Below, one piece after another: positions 33,680-44,671 of a stretch of 64,000 nt of DNA (its first letter is position 1; each line of letters begins with the position of its first letter). Origin of the DNA: an uncultured Flavobacteriaceae bacterium (GTDB lineage: Bacteria; Bacteroidota; Bacteroidia; Flavobacteriales; Flavobacteriaceae); the NCBI GenBank assembly GCA_947500445.1, contig CANMSB010000028.1:1-64000 (forward strand). The letters are read 5' to 3'. The notes beneath the pieces are model-generated. The model did not search any database and was not told the DNA's origin. It worked only from the letters and a program-made list of their open reading frames with translations. The translations under genes and the position numbers were made by a program.

Positions 33680-34642
33680 ATGAGTTTATTTAAGAATATT
33701 TTTTCCTCGAAAAAGAAGGAAAATCTGGATAAGGGACTGGAAAAATCCAAGACCAGTTTTTTCGGCAAGCTTAGTAAGGCCGTAGCGGGAAAATCAAAGG
33801 TAGATGACGATGTACTCGATAACCTGGAAGAGGTACTGGTAAGTTCCGATGTAGGGGTGGCGACTACCTTAAAAGTCATCGAACGTATTGAGGCAAGGGT
33901 CGCCAAGGACAAGTACATGGGCACCGAGGAATTGAACGTCATTTTAAGGGAGGAGATTGCCGGGCTGCTTTCGGAGACCAACAGTGGCGACGCCACGGAA
34001 GTTGAATTGCCTACCGGTGTAAAACCGTATGTAATTATGGTAGTAGGCGTCAACGGTGTGGGCAAAACGACCACTATTGGCAAGTTGGCCCATCAGTATA
34101 AAAACAAGGGATATAAAGTGGTATTGGGCGCGGCGGATACCTTTAGGGCCGCAGCAATAGACCAATTACAAGTTTGGGCCGATCGCGTGGGCATACCGAT
34201 CGTAAAACAAAAAATGGGCAGTGATCCTGCCTCCGTAGCCTTTGATACCTTAAGTTCGGCCGTTACACAAGATGCCGATGTCGTAATTATCGACACCGCG
34301 GGCAGGTTGCACAATAAGGTGAATCTGATGAACGAGCTGACCAAGGTGAAAAGGGTGATGCAAAAAGTGGTGGACGATACACCGCACGAGGTGCTTTTGG
34401 TTTTGGACGGATCTACCGGTCAGAATGCCTTTGAACAGGCGAAACAATTTACCAAGGCTACCGAAGTTACCGCACTTGCAGTAACCAAGCTCGATGGTAC
34501 CGCCAAAGGCGGTGTGGTTATCGGTATTTCCGATCAGTTTCAAATACCGGTAAAGTATATTGGGGTAGGTGAGGGCATAGAAGATCTTCAGGTGTTCAAT
34601 AAATACGAGTTTGTAGATTCCTTTTTTAATACCAAAAGTTGA
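33680..34642 (+). CDS. ftsY: Signal recognition particle receptor FtsY
   Basis: A 320-aa SRP GTPase that docks ribosome-nascent chains at the membrane. It has a short charged N-terminus, the NG domain with G1 GVNGVGKT (123-130), the insertion-box DTFRAAAIDQL, DTAGR (205-209) and TKLDGTAKGG (269-278). The acidic A domain of E. coli is missing, as usual in this phylum. Its TGA overlaps the TTG start of the next gene. Confidence 0.97.
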   Translation: MSLFKNIFSSKKKENLDKGLEKSKTSFFGKLSKAVAGKSKVDDDVLDNLEEVLVSSDVGVATTLKVIERIEARVAKDKYMGTEELNVILREEIAGLLSETNSGDATEVELPTGVKPYVIMVVGVNGVGKTTTIGKLAHQYKNKGYKVVLGAADTFRAAAIDQLQVWADRVGIPIVKQKMGSDPASVAFDTLSSAVTQDADVVIIDTAGRLHNKVNLMNELTKVKRVMQKVVDDTPHEVLLVLDGSTGQNAFEQAKQFTKATEVTALAVTKLDGTAKGGVVIGISDQFQIPVKYIGVGEGIEDLQVFNKYEFVDSFFNTKS

Positions 34643-35502
34643 GGGCAAAATGGCTTGTTGTTTTCGTATTGTTCGGAACATCGCTTTCCGCTCAGATAGC
34701 ACACCCTAAAGCAAGTGCGTTTTCTAAAATTACCCAAGAAGTAGGGCTTACCTCGGTATCCGTGGCCTATTCCCGACCCTCGGCCCAAGGGCGTATCATT
34801 TTTGGAGATTTGGTCCCATACGGTCGTATTTGGCGGGTAGGGGCGAACGAATCCACGAAACTAACGGTAGATTCCGAAATTACGGTATTGGGAAATACCT
34901 TGCCCAAAGGAACTTACGCCTTGTATGCTTTCCCGTATAAAGAAAAATGGGAAATTGTTTTTCATTACAATACGGGGCACTGGGGCGATGGTAGAAAAAA
35001 TTATAATCCCGAAGAAGATGTTTTTCGAATAACGGTGCTTCCCGAAAAAACGGAGGCCTATCACGAGACCTTTCTTATTTCTTTCGAAAATGTTCATCAC
35101 AACGGCATGGAAATGACACTGAATTGGGCACATACCAAGATAGTGGTTCCCATGACAGTGGCAACACACGCAAAAATGCTTGTTCAAATCGAAACGGCGA
35201 TCACTGAAAAACCTACTGCGGAAACCTACTACCAAGCGGCACGCTATCTGCAGGAACAAGATGTGGACCACGAACGTGCCTTGGGGTATGTGAACACGGC
35301 TTTACAATTGGAAGGGGATACGTATTATTTTTATCGGGTAAGATCACTTTTACAAGCTGCCATGCACGATTATGAAGCCGCGATATCTTCGGCTAAAGAA
35401 AGTTTGGCGTTGGCCGAAAAAGAAGGAAAGGACGAATTTGTACGTATGAATCAAAAAAATATTTTTCGATGGCGTCGACAATTACAAAAAGAACCAAAAT
35501 GA
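34639..35502 (+). CDS. DUF2911 domain-containing secreted protein
   Basis: A 287-aa protein starting at a TTG that overlaps the ftsY stop (TTGA). The signal peptide is LRAKWLVVFVLFGTSLSAQ. DUF2911 covers about residues 20-170, with the conserved VSVAYSRPSAQGR, RIWRVGANESTKL and WEIVFHYNTGHWG stretches. The C-terminal ~110 residues look TPR-like (YYQAARYLQEQ..., YEAAISSAKESL). Function unknown. It is coupled upstream to ftsY and downstream to the amidase gene. Confidence 0.88.
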   Translation: MRAKWLVVFVLFGTSLSAQIAHPKASAFSKITQEVGLTSVSVAYSRPSAQGRIIFGDLVPYGRIWRVGANESTKLTVDSEITVLGNTLPKGTYALYAFPYKEKWEIVFHYNTGHWGDGRKNYNPEEDVFRITVLPEKTEAYHETFLISFENVHHNGMEMTLNWAHTKIVVPMTVATHAKMLVQIETAITEKPTAETYYQAARYLQEQDVDHERALGYVNTALQLEGDTYYFYRVRSLLQAAMHDYEAAISSAKESLALAEKEGKDEFVRMNQKNIFRWRRQLQKEPK

Positions 35503-37169
35503 AGGGCCTTCTCGTTACGATCATCATCACCTTCTTTTTTGGTTGTAAAACGGAAAAGAAGGAGATAGCACCCCCAGTACTTTGGACGCCGTATGACGAA
35601 ACCGAAGCGCTCCGTGCCAACGAAGATCATGAAGTTGATCGGATGCGATATCGGCTGATCGAGAGCAAGGTGTTGGATAAGAACGAAGTCTTTAACCCTT
35701 TGTATGAGGAAGTCTCCCAAATGACAGCGGGCGACTATCGGGCCCTGAAGCCTTTGATTTTGGAACAGGACATTCCTACCATTCAGTCGCATATCGTTTC
35801 GGGAATGCTGACGTATGAAAAGTTGGTGTTGTTTTACTTATACCGGATCTACCACTATGAGCTGAACAATAAAACACATCTTAATACCGTGATCGCCTTG
35901 AACCCATCGGTGGTCGACGAAGCCCGAAAACTGGATAAGTTGAACGAGCGTACCACTGCCGGACAACGGCATCCGATACATGGGATTCCCATTCTGCTGA
36001 AAGATAATATCGGAGCGTCCGGTATGCCCACTACTGCCGGTGCCATCGCCTTACGTGATAATAACGCTTCCGACGCTTTTATCGTACGGCAACTCAAATC
36101 AAAAGGAGCGTTGATCTTGGGGAAAGTGAATTTGAGCGAATGGGCCTATTTTCTTTGTGAGGGTTGCCCGGTAGGCTACAGCGCCATTGGCGGGCAAACC
36201 TTGAACCCCTATGGACGAATGGTTTTTGAAACGGGCGGTTCCAGTTCGGGAAGCGGTACTTCCGTAGCGGTCAACTATGCCGCAGCTGCAATCGGTACCG
36301 AAACCTCCGGGTCCATTTTATCCCCGAGCAGTAAAAATTCAGTGGTGGGACTAAAACCTACGGTAGGGCTGTTAAGTAGAAGCGGTATTGTACCGATTTC
36401 AAGTACCTTGGATACACCGGGACCGATGACCAAAAATGTGATCGATAATGCGATTGTGCTTTCCGCCATGTTGGGAAGGGACGAAGCGGACGAAAAATCG
36501 GTGGTGAGCACCGAAACCTTTTTGGATTGGAACACTCAAACCGTTTCCCTTCTTGGTAAGCATTTTGGGGCTTTTCGAAATTTAATGGAGGAAAACGACC
36601 GTTATCGAAAAACAATAGAAAAAATGCGTGAAGCCGGCGCCAAAGTAACGGTGTTCGATGCGCCCGAAGTACCCTTACAAGGTTTTTTGAGCATTTTGAA
36701 CATTGATATGCGAAACGATCTTCCCCTATATTTGATTTCCCAGACCGATAAGAATAAGGTACCAATACGATCGGTAGCGGATGCTGCCCAATTTAACGCG
36801 CAGGATTCCACGGTGCGTATCCCCTACGGCCAGGCAATTTTTACCGGTATGTTGGACGATACCACTACTGTGGAGGGCTTGGCGCGTATAAAGCGCCGAT
36901 TGAAAAACAACGGGCGTCATTTTTTTGATAAGGCCATGGATAAGCACGGGCTTGACGCGATACTGTCCATCAACAATTATCATGCGGGATATGCCGCGGT
37001 GGCGGAATACCCCGCTTTGACCATACCAATGGCCTATACCGATGCCGGGGAACCCGTTGGGCTAACGTTTATTGGAAAGCCGTTTACGGAAAATCAGTTG
37101 TTGCAAATGGCCGCTGCCGTAGAAGCCATGCAAAAAATAAGAAAACTACCCTCGGATTTCATCGATTGA
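35499..37169 (+). CDS. Amidase family lipoprotein
   Basis: The start is ATG 35499, in a 4-base ATGA overlap with the DUF2911 stop. It gives the lipoprotein signal MKGLLVTIIITFFFGC; a longer frame begins 30 bases earlier and spoils the signal. The 556-aa product has the amidase-signature Lys (ILLKDNIGASG), the Gly/Ser-rich motif GGSSSGSGTSVA and the following TETSGSILSPSS carrying the nucleophilic Ser. A relative of Glu-tRNA amidotransferase GatA, here a cell-envelope hydrolase of unknown amide substrate. Its last 11 bases overlap the convergent serine hydrolase gene. Confidence 0.92.
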   Translation: MKGLLVTIIITFFFGCKTEKKEIAPPVLWTPYDETEALRANEDHEVDRMRYRLIESKVLDKNEVFNPLYEEVSQMTAGDYRALKPLILEQDIPTIQSHIVSGMLTYEKLVLFYLYRIYHYELNNKTHLNTVIALNPSVVDEARKLDKLNERTTAGQRHPIHGIPILLKDNIGASGMPTTAGAIALRDNNASDAFIVRQLKSKGALILGKVNLSEWAYFLCEGCPVGYSAIGGQTLNPYGRMVFETGGSSSGSGTSVAVNYAAAAIGTETSGSILSPSSKNSVVGLKPTVGLLSRSGIVPISSTLDTPGPMTKNVIDNAIVLSAMLGRDEADEKSVVSTETFLDWNTQTVSLLGKHFGAFRNLMEENDRYRKTIEKMREAGAKVTVFDAPEVPLQGFLSILNIDMRNDLPLYLISQTDKNKVPIRSVADAAQFNAQDSTVRIPYGQAIFTGMLDDTTTVEGLARIKRRLKNNGRHFFDKAMDKHGLDAILSINNYHAGYAAVAEYPALTIPMAYTDAGEPVGLTFIGKPFTENQLLQMAAAVEAMQKIRKLPSDFID

Positions 37170-38253
37170 TCAAGACGTTGATTTTTTCCCATAGGGCATT
37201 GTCAAATCCGGAAGGCCCCAAGGTGGGTTCATCCGCACTTTCTCCCATTCGAACCACCACGATGCCTTCACTGGGTACAACATATAATTTTTGGTCGTTT
37301 TTTCCCAGGCCCGCGATCAGATCGTCGGGAGCGTTCGGAATCAATTTGCCGTCAAATTGCTGTTCGGAGCCCGGAAGCCTATGGTTCGCAGCCCCGTTTA
37401 TCCACCAAAAGTAGCCATACGCCTTGTTCATGGGTTGCGAAGTGCTTGTCATTTGTTCAAAATACTCCAAATCGCCCAATACCGGGGTATCTTCCCACTG
37501 ACCTTGGTTAAGGTTCAACAGCCCAAAGCGCGCCATGCTTCTGGCATTGCTGTAATAGATGTTGGCAAAACCGAGTGTTGCCCATTCACCTTCCATGCCG
37601 ATTATGTTCTTTAAGTTCCGTTCAAAATAAGGCTCGAACGCTTCGTCCACCGCTTCGCCAATAATTTTTTGTGTAAGGGTGTACGGTGCGTTGTGATAAT
37701 ACCAAAAACCACCGGGAGTGTTCAAAAAGGTCAGGCATTCGGCGTCCGTACAATTCATATTGCTAACGTTAAAATCAAGACCGGAGGTCATTTGCAGGTG
37801 ATCCTTTACGGTAATCGCTATTTCCTGGGTATTTTCCAGGCTGGACCATCCCGTTCCCAAATACGTGGAGGAAGGCTCGTTCAGCAGCAGCCGGTTTTGT
37901 TGTACCGCCAAACCGGCACTAAAGGAAACCAGGGTCTTTCCGACCGAATACCATGGATGAGCTTCGTTTTTTTGCCCACCGTTCGGGTATGCTTCCATAG
38001 CAATTTTTCCATCTTTCAAAAGTAAAAAGGCCTTGGTGCCGTTAGCCGCTAAAAAGTCCAACAATGCCGATTCGGCGTCCGTGTCCCAACCGAGATCGTC
38101 CAAAGAAACGGTTTCCCAATCATCCGGGCCTATCGGTGGAAAGTATATCGCTCCATCGGTATCGGATGCTATCGGCGTTTCCGATGCTGCCGTATCGTCG
38201 GAAGAACAGCCCGTTATCAGCAAGAGTATCGTAATAAGAAAAAAGTATTTCAT
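37159..38253 (-). CDS. Serine hydrolase (beta-lactamase family) lipoprotein
   Basis: A 364-aa class C beta-lactamase-like/DD-peptidase-fold hydrolase with lipoprotein signal MKYFFLITILLLITGC. It has S103-V-G-K106 as the SxxK motif and YSNARSM as the tyrosine motif. Family members include esterases and peptidases, and antibiotic hydrolysis is not implied. The gene ends inside the convergent amidase gene (11-base overlap of 3' ends). Confidence 0.88.
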   Translation of the reverse strand: MKYFFLITILLLITGCSSDDTAASETPIASDTDGAIYFPPIGPDDWETVSLDDLGWDTDAESALLDFLAANGTKAFLLLKDGKIAMEAYPNGGQKNEAHPWYSVGKTLVSFSAGLAVQQNRLLLNEPSSTYLGTGWSSLENTQEIAITVKDHLQMTSGLDFNVSNMNCTDAECLTFLNTPGGFWYYHNAPYTLTQKIIGEAVDEAFEPYFERNLKNIIGMEGEWATLGFANIYYSNARSMARFGLLNLNQGQWEDTPVLGDLEYFEQMTSTSQPMNKAYGYFWWINGAANHRLPGSEQQFDGKLIPNAPDDLIAGLGKNDQKLYVVPSEGIVVVRMGESADEPTLGPSGFDNALWEKINVLINR

Positions 38254-38602
38254 ACTTCAAAAATGGGGGTTCGCAACCACGTTATCCCCTTCTAAAAGAA
38301 CGGTTTCACGTATAAATAACAACGAAAAAAACGGCACTTTCGTATGGTACGCAGCATCCCTTAAATAGTAACGAACCACATGGTATCTAAAATACAAAGG
38401 GCATGGGAGAAGAACGAAATTCCCTCTCAATAACGCATAAAAGCAGCGGCAAACGGTTGTCCGTAAAAGAGTTCATCCAAGAAGATTGCCCAACGCCAAG
38501 TGCGGCCGTATAGATGTTGAAGGAAGGTATCGTACCAATGTGCATTCTTTCAAGATGGTGACCGATGAACGGTTCAAACATTCCTAAGTCTTCCCATCCT
38601 TT
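38254..38602. other. Intergenic region upstream of the 38253 gene
   Basis: No supported gene. A plus-strand stretch (about 38443-38587) stays open for ~48 codons and ends ...RYRTNVHSFKMVTDERFKHS, but it has no start codon at its head and no match I recognise. It may be a gene remnant. No promoter consensus was found. Confidence 0.4.
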
Positions 38603-39469
38603 CTATACGTCACATATGGTAATACCTTCTTTTAAAGCGGCAATTTTATCTTCATAGGTAGGAATGAATTCCTGTGCGACATGTCCTTTATAACCGGTAT
38701 CCAAAATAGCCTTCATGATTGCCGGATAGTTTAGTTCTTGTGTGTCGTTGATTTCATGGCGACCAGGATTTCCTCCGGTATGGTAGTGGCCAAAATAGGG
38801 ATGAAAATCTTGAATGGTCCTAATGACGTCCCCTTCCATGATCTGCATATGATAAATGTCGTACAACAATTTAAAATTTTCGGATCCGAGCGCCTTGCAA
38901 AGTGTAACGCCCCAACGGGAACGGTCGCACATATAATCGTTGTGGTCTACTTTGGAATTCAATAGCTCCATTTGGAGCACGACACCATGTTTTTCGGCGG
39001 TCGGCAATAATTGTTTGAGTCCTTTTACACAATTTTGAAGGCCTTCGTCATCGTCCATTCCATTGCGATTGCCACTAAAACAAATGAGGTTGGTATAACC
39101 CGCGGCTGCAACTTTTGGAATCAATTGCAGATAGTCGGCCACCAATTCCTCGTGGAGTTTGGTATCGTTCCAACCCTTTTCGATACCCATTCCCGCACCC
39201 CAGCACATCGCCGCATGGATGTCGTATTTTTTTAATAATGGCCATTCTTTCGGTCCCGTAAGGTCTATGGCCTTAACGCCCAATCCGTTAAGGTCCTGTA
39301 AAAAGGTTTCCAACGGAATGGAGCCATAACACCAATAGCAAGCACTATGCTGTATGTTTCCTTTTAACTCTAAAGTGGATAGCGGTGTTGTTTTCATGGC
39401 CTGTGCCGTTCCGGTCAATAGGCCGACGGAAGCACCTGCCGAGGCGCCGATAAAAGTTCTTCTTTTCAT
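38603..39469 (-). CDS. Hydroxypyruvate isomerase-like TIM-barrel protein, exported by Tat
   Basis: A 288-aa AP-endonuclease-2-type TIM barrel (sugar phosphate isomerase/epimerase superfamily). The signal MKRRTFIGASAGASVGLLTG has the twin-arginine form RRTFIG, common in Bacteroidota for this group. The barrel shows metal-ligand segments QMELLNSKVDH, LLYDIYHMQIMEGD and HYHTGGNPGRHEI, as in hydroxypyruvate isomerases. The native substrate is unknown. It is transcribed alone between two intergenic regions. Confidence 0.87.
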   Translation of the reverse strand: MKRRTFIGASAGASVGLLTGTAQAMKTTPLSTLELKGNIQHSACYWCYGSIPLETFLQDLNGLGVKAIDLTGPKEWPLLKKYDIHAAMCWGAGMGIEKGWNDTKLHEELVADYLQLIPKVAAAGYTNLICFSGNRNGMDDDEGLQNCVKGLKQLLPTAEKHGVVLQMELLNSKVDHNDYMCDRSRWGVTLCKALGSENFKLLYDIYHMQIMEGDVIRTIQDFHPYFGHYHTGGNPGRHEINDTQELNYPAIMKAILDTGYKGHVAQEFIPTYEDKIAALKEGITICDV

Positions 39470-39660
39470 GATCCTAGTTGTTTCTTAATTTTTGTCTATA
39501 AAGCTATCTCCGCTTTTTTGTGGGTGCACCATCCATTTTAACGTCTTGGCCATTGCTCCTGCACATAGGACGCTTTAGCATGAAAACAGTGGACCGTTCC
39601 ACTTCGGTTTTGAAGCTTTTGATGATTCCTAAAGATAACAATATTACCTTTACCCGTACT

Positions 39661-39891
39661 ATGGCACCGGATATTGAAAATTTGAAAATACTGGCCCATT
39701 ACCGAATGCCGTTCGGAAAGTTCAAGGGTCGCTACCTGGTCGACTTGCCGGAGGCATATCTCATTTGGTTCCGTCAGAAAGGATACCCGGAGGGGAAGTT
39801 GGGCAATTTGCTAAAGGAGATGACCGAAATAAAAATTAACGGTCTGGAACCTTTGATACGAAAAATACAAAAAGATTTTCCCCTTCAATGA
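39661..39891 (+). CDS. DUF3820 family protein
   Basis: A 76-aa protein. I use ATG 39661 (MAPDIENLKILAHYRMPFGKFKGRYL), which gives the normal short family length; the long frame starting at 39520 adds 47 residues without family likeness. Conserved features are MPFGKFKG, DLPEAYLIWF and the KLGNLLKEM helix. Function unknown. The same FGKxKG signature forms the C-terminus of the exonuclease at 28866, which suggests a nucleic-acid-related role. Confidence 0.88.
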   Translation: MAPDIENLKILAHYRMPFGKFKGRYLVDLPEAYLIWFRQKGYPEGKLGNLLKEMTEIKINGLEPLIRKIQKDFPLQ

Positions 39892-41589
<1,698 letters not shown>

Positions 41590-41605
41590 ACTGCCCTTTT
41601 GGGCA

Positions 41606-41613
41606 TATATTTG
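41606..41613 (+). promoter_or_regulatory. Putative -7 promoter box for yidC
   Basis: TATATTTG matches TAnnTTTG, 98 bases upstream of the yidC ATG and just after a short TGCCC-TTTT-GGGCA dyad that follows pyrG. Confidence 0.55.
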
Positions 41614-41711
41614 ACACTGACTTCAGCAAAACCAGCGTTCCGAATGGTGATAATGATTAAAGAAACTGTAACGGAACCACGCTTTGGCCAACCAATAGAA
41701 AATACGATTTC

Positions 41712-43583
41712 ATGGAAGAAAAGAAAATAGACGTCAATTCCATTATCGGGTTTGTCCTGATTTTTGGAATTTTGATTTTTATGTTTTACCAAAACAAGCC
41801 TACTCCGGAAGAGGAAGCCGCACAAAAGGCGAAACAGGAACAAGTATCCAAGGAGAAGGAAACCGAAGCTGAAAAAGTACCGGAAGAGCCCACCAAAGTT
41901 CCGGAACTCGACTTAAGGGACTCTACCGCGCTCGCCTCTTACAAAAATACTATCGGTGCTTTTGGTTATAATGCGCCGGTCGAAGGGACTACTGTTTTGG
42001 AAAATGACCTGGTATACCTTCAAATCGCAAACAAGGGAGGGCAGATCATTGAGGCCCGAATGAAGCAGTTTAAGACCTACGATTCGATACCGGTATATTT
42101 GGTCAAAGATGGTAACGCTTCCTTCGCGCTCGATTTTACCACTGCCGACAATCGGGTGCTGAGCACCAAAGACCTGTTTTTTGAACCATCGTTAGATAAA
42201 GGTGATGGGGGAGTACAGGTGCTTTCGATGAAGGCAAAAACAGGGTCTAATGCATTTTTGGAGTACCGATATGAGATGAAACCGGACGATTATCTGGTCG
42301 ATTTTACCATTCGTTCCCAAGGGCTAAACGGCGTTGTGGACGGTACCCGGCCCGTTGTATTGAAATGGAAGTTGAAAGGGATACGCCACAATAAAAGTAT
42401 AAAATACGAAAACAGGTACAGCCGGCTCACCTATAATCACGACGATGGAAAAATCAGTAAACTTTCCGAAGGTAGCGATGATGAGGAAACGGAAGAAGAT
42501 ATCAAATGGTTGTCGTATCGGCAGCACTTTTTTAGTTCGATTTTGGTCGCCAAGGAGCATTTTAAAAAGGGAGACCTCCGTTCCAAGAATCTAGTGGACG
42601 AAGAGGATAAAAAAGCGCAATACACCAAGGTATACGAATCCGAAGTGCCCCTTAGTTTGACGGCCGGCGAGTTTTCCCAAAAGATGAACTGGTATTACGG
42701 CCCTACGGACGTTGCGGTGCTGGAAGAGTATGAGGATATAGGCCTTGTAGATTCCATACCTTTTGGTTGGGGTATTTTTGGATGGATCAACCGTTATGTG
42801 TTCACCCCATTTTACAGCCTGTTGAGTTCTTTCTTGCCCTTTGGTATCGCTATTGTGGTGATGACAATTTTGGTGCGATTGGCCATGTCGCCGGTAACCT
42901 ATAAGTCGTACATGTCCCAAGCGAAAATGAAAGTATTGAAGCCGGAGATAACCGAGTTGGGCGAAAAGTACAAGGACAACGCAATGAAAAAGCAGCAGGA
43001 AACCATGAAGCTTTACAATAAGGCCGGGGTGAGCCCTATGAGCGGTTGTGTGCCCGCCCTATTGCAAATGCCGATATTTTATGCGCTTTTCATGTTTTTC
43101 CCGACCTCCTTCGCGCTGCGACAAAAGTCGTTTTTATGGGCGGAAGACCTTTCTTCCTATGATTCCATTTTTGAGTGGACGGCGCAAATTCCGATAATTT
43201 CTACCTTTTATGGTAACCATGTAAGCTTGTTTCCCATTTTGGCCTCCGTTGCCATCTTCTTTTATATGATGATGACGACCGGACAGAACATGCCCACCCA
43301 ACCGGGAATGCCGAATATGAAGTTCATTATGTATCTGATGCCCTTTATGATGTTGATTTTCTTCAACAACTATGCATCCGGTTTAAGCCTTTACTATTTT
43401 ATTTCGAACTTGATTACCATTGGGATCATGTTGGTCATTAAAAATGTAATCATCGATAACGATAAAATACATGCGCAAATTCAAGAAAATAAGGCGAAAC
43501 CCAAAAAGGAGAATAAATTCCAGCGAAAAATGCGGGAAATGATGGAACAGGCCGAGGAACAAAAGAAAACGGGAAAGCGTTAA
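41712..43583 (+). CDS. yidC: Membrane protein insertase YidC
   Basis: A 623-aa inner-membrane insertase. It has the N-terminal anchor VNSIIGFVLIFGILIFMFY, a large periplasmic beta-supersandwich domain (about 60-350), then the conserved five-helix insertase core. The core holds the positively charged hydrophilic groove (TILVRLAMSPVTYKSYMSQAKM) and SGCVPALLQMPIFYALF. A basic C-terminal tail (KKENKFQRKMREMMEQ), typical of members that bind ribosomes, ends the protein. Confidence 0.97.
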   Translation: MEEKKIDVNSIIGFVLIFGILIFMFYQNKPTPEEEAAQKAKQEQVSKEKETEAEKVPEEPTKVPELDLRDSTALASYKNTIGAFGYNAPVEGTTVLENDLVYLQIANKGGQIIEARMKQFKTYDSIPVYLVKDGNASFALDFTTADNRVLSTKDLFFEPSLDKGDGGVQVLSMKAKTGSNAFLEYRYEMKPDDYLVDFTIRSQGLNGVVDGTRPVVLKWKLKGIRHNKSIKYENRYSRLTYNHDDGKISKLSEGSDDEETEEDIKWLSYRQHFFSSILVAKEHFKKGDLRSKNLVDEEDKKAQYTKVYESEVPLSLTAGEFSQKMNWYYGPTDVAVLEEYEDIGLVDSIPFGWGIFGWINRYVFTPFYSLLSSFLPFGIAIVVMTILVRLAMSPVTYKSYMSQAKMKVLKPEITELGEKYKDNAMKKQQETMKLYNKAGVSPMSGCVPALLQMPIFYALFMFFPTSFALRQKSFLWAEDLSSYDSIFEWTAQIPIISTFYGNHVSLFPILASVAIFFYMMMTTGQNMPTQPGMPNMKFIMYLMPFMMLIFFNNYASGLSLYYFISNLITIGIMLVIKNVIIDNDKIHAQIQENKAKPKKENKFQRKMREMMEQAEEQKKTGKR

Positions 43584-43610
43584 GTACCATCATATTTTTC
43601 AATAATCTAC

Positions 43611-43636
43611 AAACGGCCCATCAGGGCCGTTTTTTA
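43611..43636 (+). terminator. Rho-independent terminator after yidC
   Basis: Perfect 9-bp stem AAACGGCCC / GGGCCGTTT with the 4-base loop ATCA, followed by T residues, 28 bases after the stop. Confidence 0.9.
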
Positions 43637-43653
43637 TTGGGGTATCTTTTGTT

Positions 43654-43679
43654 ATGCCATTTCAAGGTTAAAATGGTAT
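43654..43679. repeat. Solo end of the MITE-like repeat family
   Basis: ATTTCAAGGTTAAAATGGTA (43659-43678) differs at one base from the right terminal repeat of the element at 47294. No internal sequence is present, so it is a remnant or an excision scar. Confidence 0.5.
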
Positions 43680-43807
43680 CAATGGTTTTTGGACTTGTTT
43701 TCGATATCAGGGAAGACGAAAAGCCATTTTTTTCCGTTTAAGCAATGTTCATTAAACCATTTGCAAAATGAGGTGTCCTACCTCTGTACAATTTTAAAAT
43801 AGAAGCC

Positions 43808-44377
43808 ATGAAAAATTTCAAATACGCCATAGGGCTGCTCTTATTCCTTTTTTTGGTGCCGAGCACGCAGTTGGAAGCCCAGGTAAGACGTCCCAAAGCA
43901 AAAGTGGTACGTGTTAAAAATAGAAAAGCAAGAAAGAAAGTAAAACGCAAAGTTCGCAGAAAAAACAGAAGGGTGGCCAGGAGAACTTTAAGACGACTTC
44001 CTGCCGGTGCAAGGGCCATCGCCTATAGAAACATCACCTATCATACCGTTGGGGGGATGTTTTTCGTAGCACGAAAAGGCATTTACGCTAGGGCATTTCC
44101 ACCAAGGGGGTTCCGCATTAGAGTGTTGCCCATCAATGCCATTCGAATAGCGGTCCGTAACAATGCGTACCGGTATGCCGATGGAGTATATTATCAAGAA
44201 GTAGGTGAAGAATACGAAATAGTACCACCTCCTAAGGGTGCGGTAGTGCCGGAATTGCCGGAAGATGCACAAGAAATCGATTTTGAGGGGGTGTCGGCCT
44301 ATGAATTGAATGATGCGGTATACCGTGCCATTGAAGACGGATACGAGGTAATCGATGTTTTGGAAGAAGAAGAGTGA
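43808..44377 (+). CDS. DUF6515-like secreted protein with basic N-terminal and acidic C-terminal parts
   Basis: A 189-aa protein with signal peptide MKNFKYAIGLLLFLFLVPSTQLEAQ. After cleavage comes a ~40-residue tract of mostly Arg/Lys (RKARKKVKRKVRRKNRR-type), then repeated strand motifs with ITYHTVGGMFFVARKGIY and YRYADGVYYQEVGEEYEIVPPP, as in DUF6515, and an acidic end (VIDVLEEEE). The strong charge split suggests binding to an anionic surface such as peptidoglycan, LPS or nucleic acid. Function unknown. It has its own terminator. Confidence 0.8.
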   Translation: MKNFKYAIGLLLFLFLVPSTQLEAQVRRPKAKVVRVKNRKARKKVKRKVRRKNRRVARRTLRRLPAGARAIAYRNITYHTVGGMFFVARKGIYARAFPPRGFRIRVLPINAIRIAVRNNAYRYADGVYYQEVGEEYEIVPPPKGAVVPELPEDAQEIDFEGVSAYELNDAVYRAIEDGYEVIDVLEEEE

Positions 44378-44404
44378 CGCTCAAAACATTTTGTATAAAA
44401 AAAG

Positions 44405-44433
44405 AAACCCTGACACTAGTGTCAGGGTTTTTT
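44405..44433 (+). terminator. Rho-independent terminator after DUF6515 gene
   Basis: Perfect dyad AAACCCTGACAC-TA-GTGTCAGGGTTT followed by T residues, 27 bases after the stop. At 12 bp per arm it is one of the longest perfect stems in the window. Confidence 0.9.
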
Positions 44434-44572
44434 CGATTAAGTTGGTATGGTAAGATTTGGGATTGCTAATATGTGACTTATTTCCCTTAAAAAATAAACT
44501 TAGTTGTCAAGTGCGGCATTTTGTATGCTAATGATGTGCTTGTTGTGGTTTGCCGATTTGGATCAGAAAAAG

Positions 44573-44617
44573 AAAAACTTCCAAGCGATACTATTGCATC
44601 GCGAGGAAGTTTTTTTG
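44573..44617 (-). terminator. Terminator of the large fasciclin gene
   Basis: AAAAACTTCC and GGAAGTTTTT arms enclose a second pairing GCGAT/ATCGC. On the minus strand the hairpin is followed by a T-rich tract. It lies 55 bases after the stop at 44672. Confidence 0.8.
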
Positions 44618-44671
44618 CAACAACCAATTTGTTACCGACCGTAGGTGTGTAACCTTAGGGTCAATGGTTTT

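Noticed and set aside
38443-38587. Open stretch of about 48 codons on the plus strand ending FKMVTDERFKHS
   Set aside because: It has no start codon at its head and no family match; possibly a relic, but not strong enough to call a pseudogene.
41592-41605. TGCCC-TTTT-GGGCA dyad after pyrG as a terminator
   Set aside because: The stem is only 5 bp and it is followed by TATATTTG, not by a T run; more likely part of the yidC promoter region.
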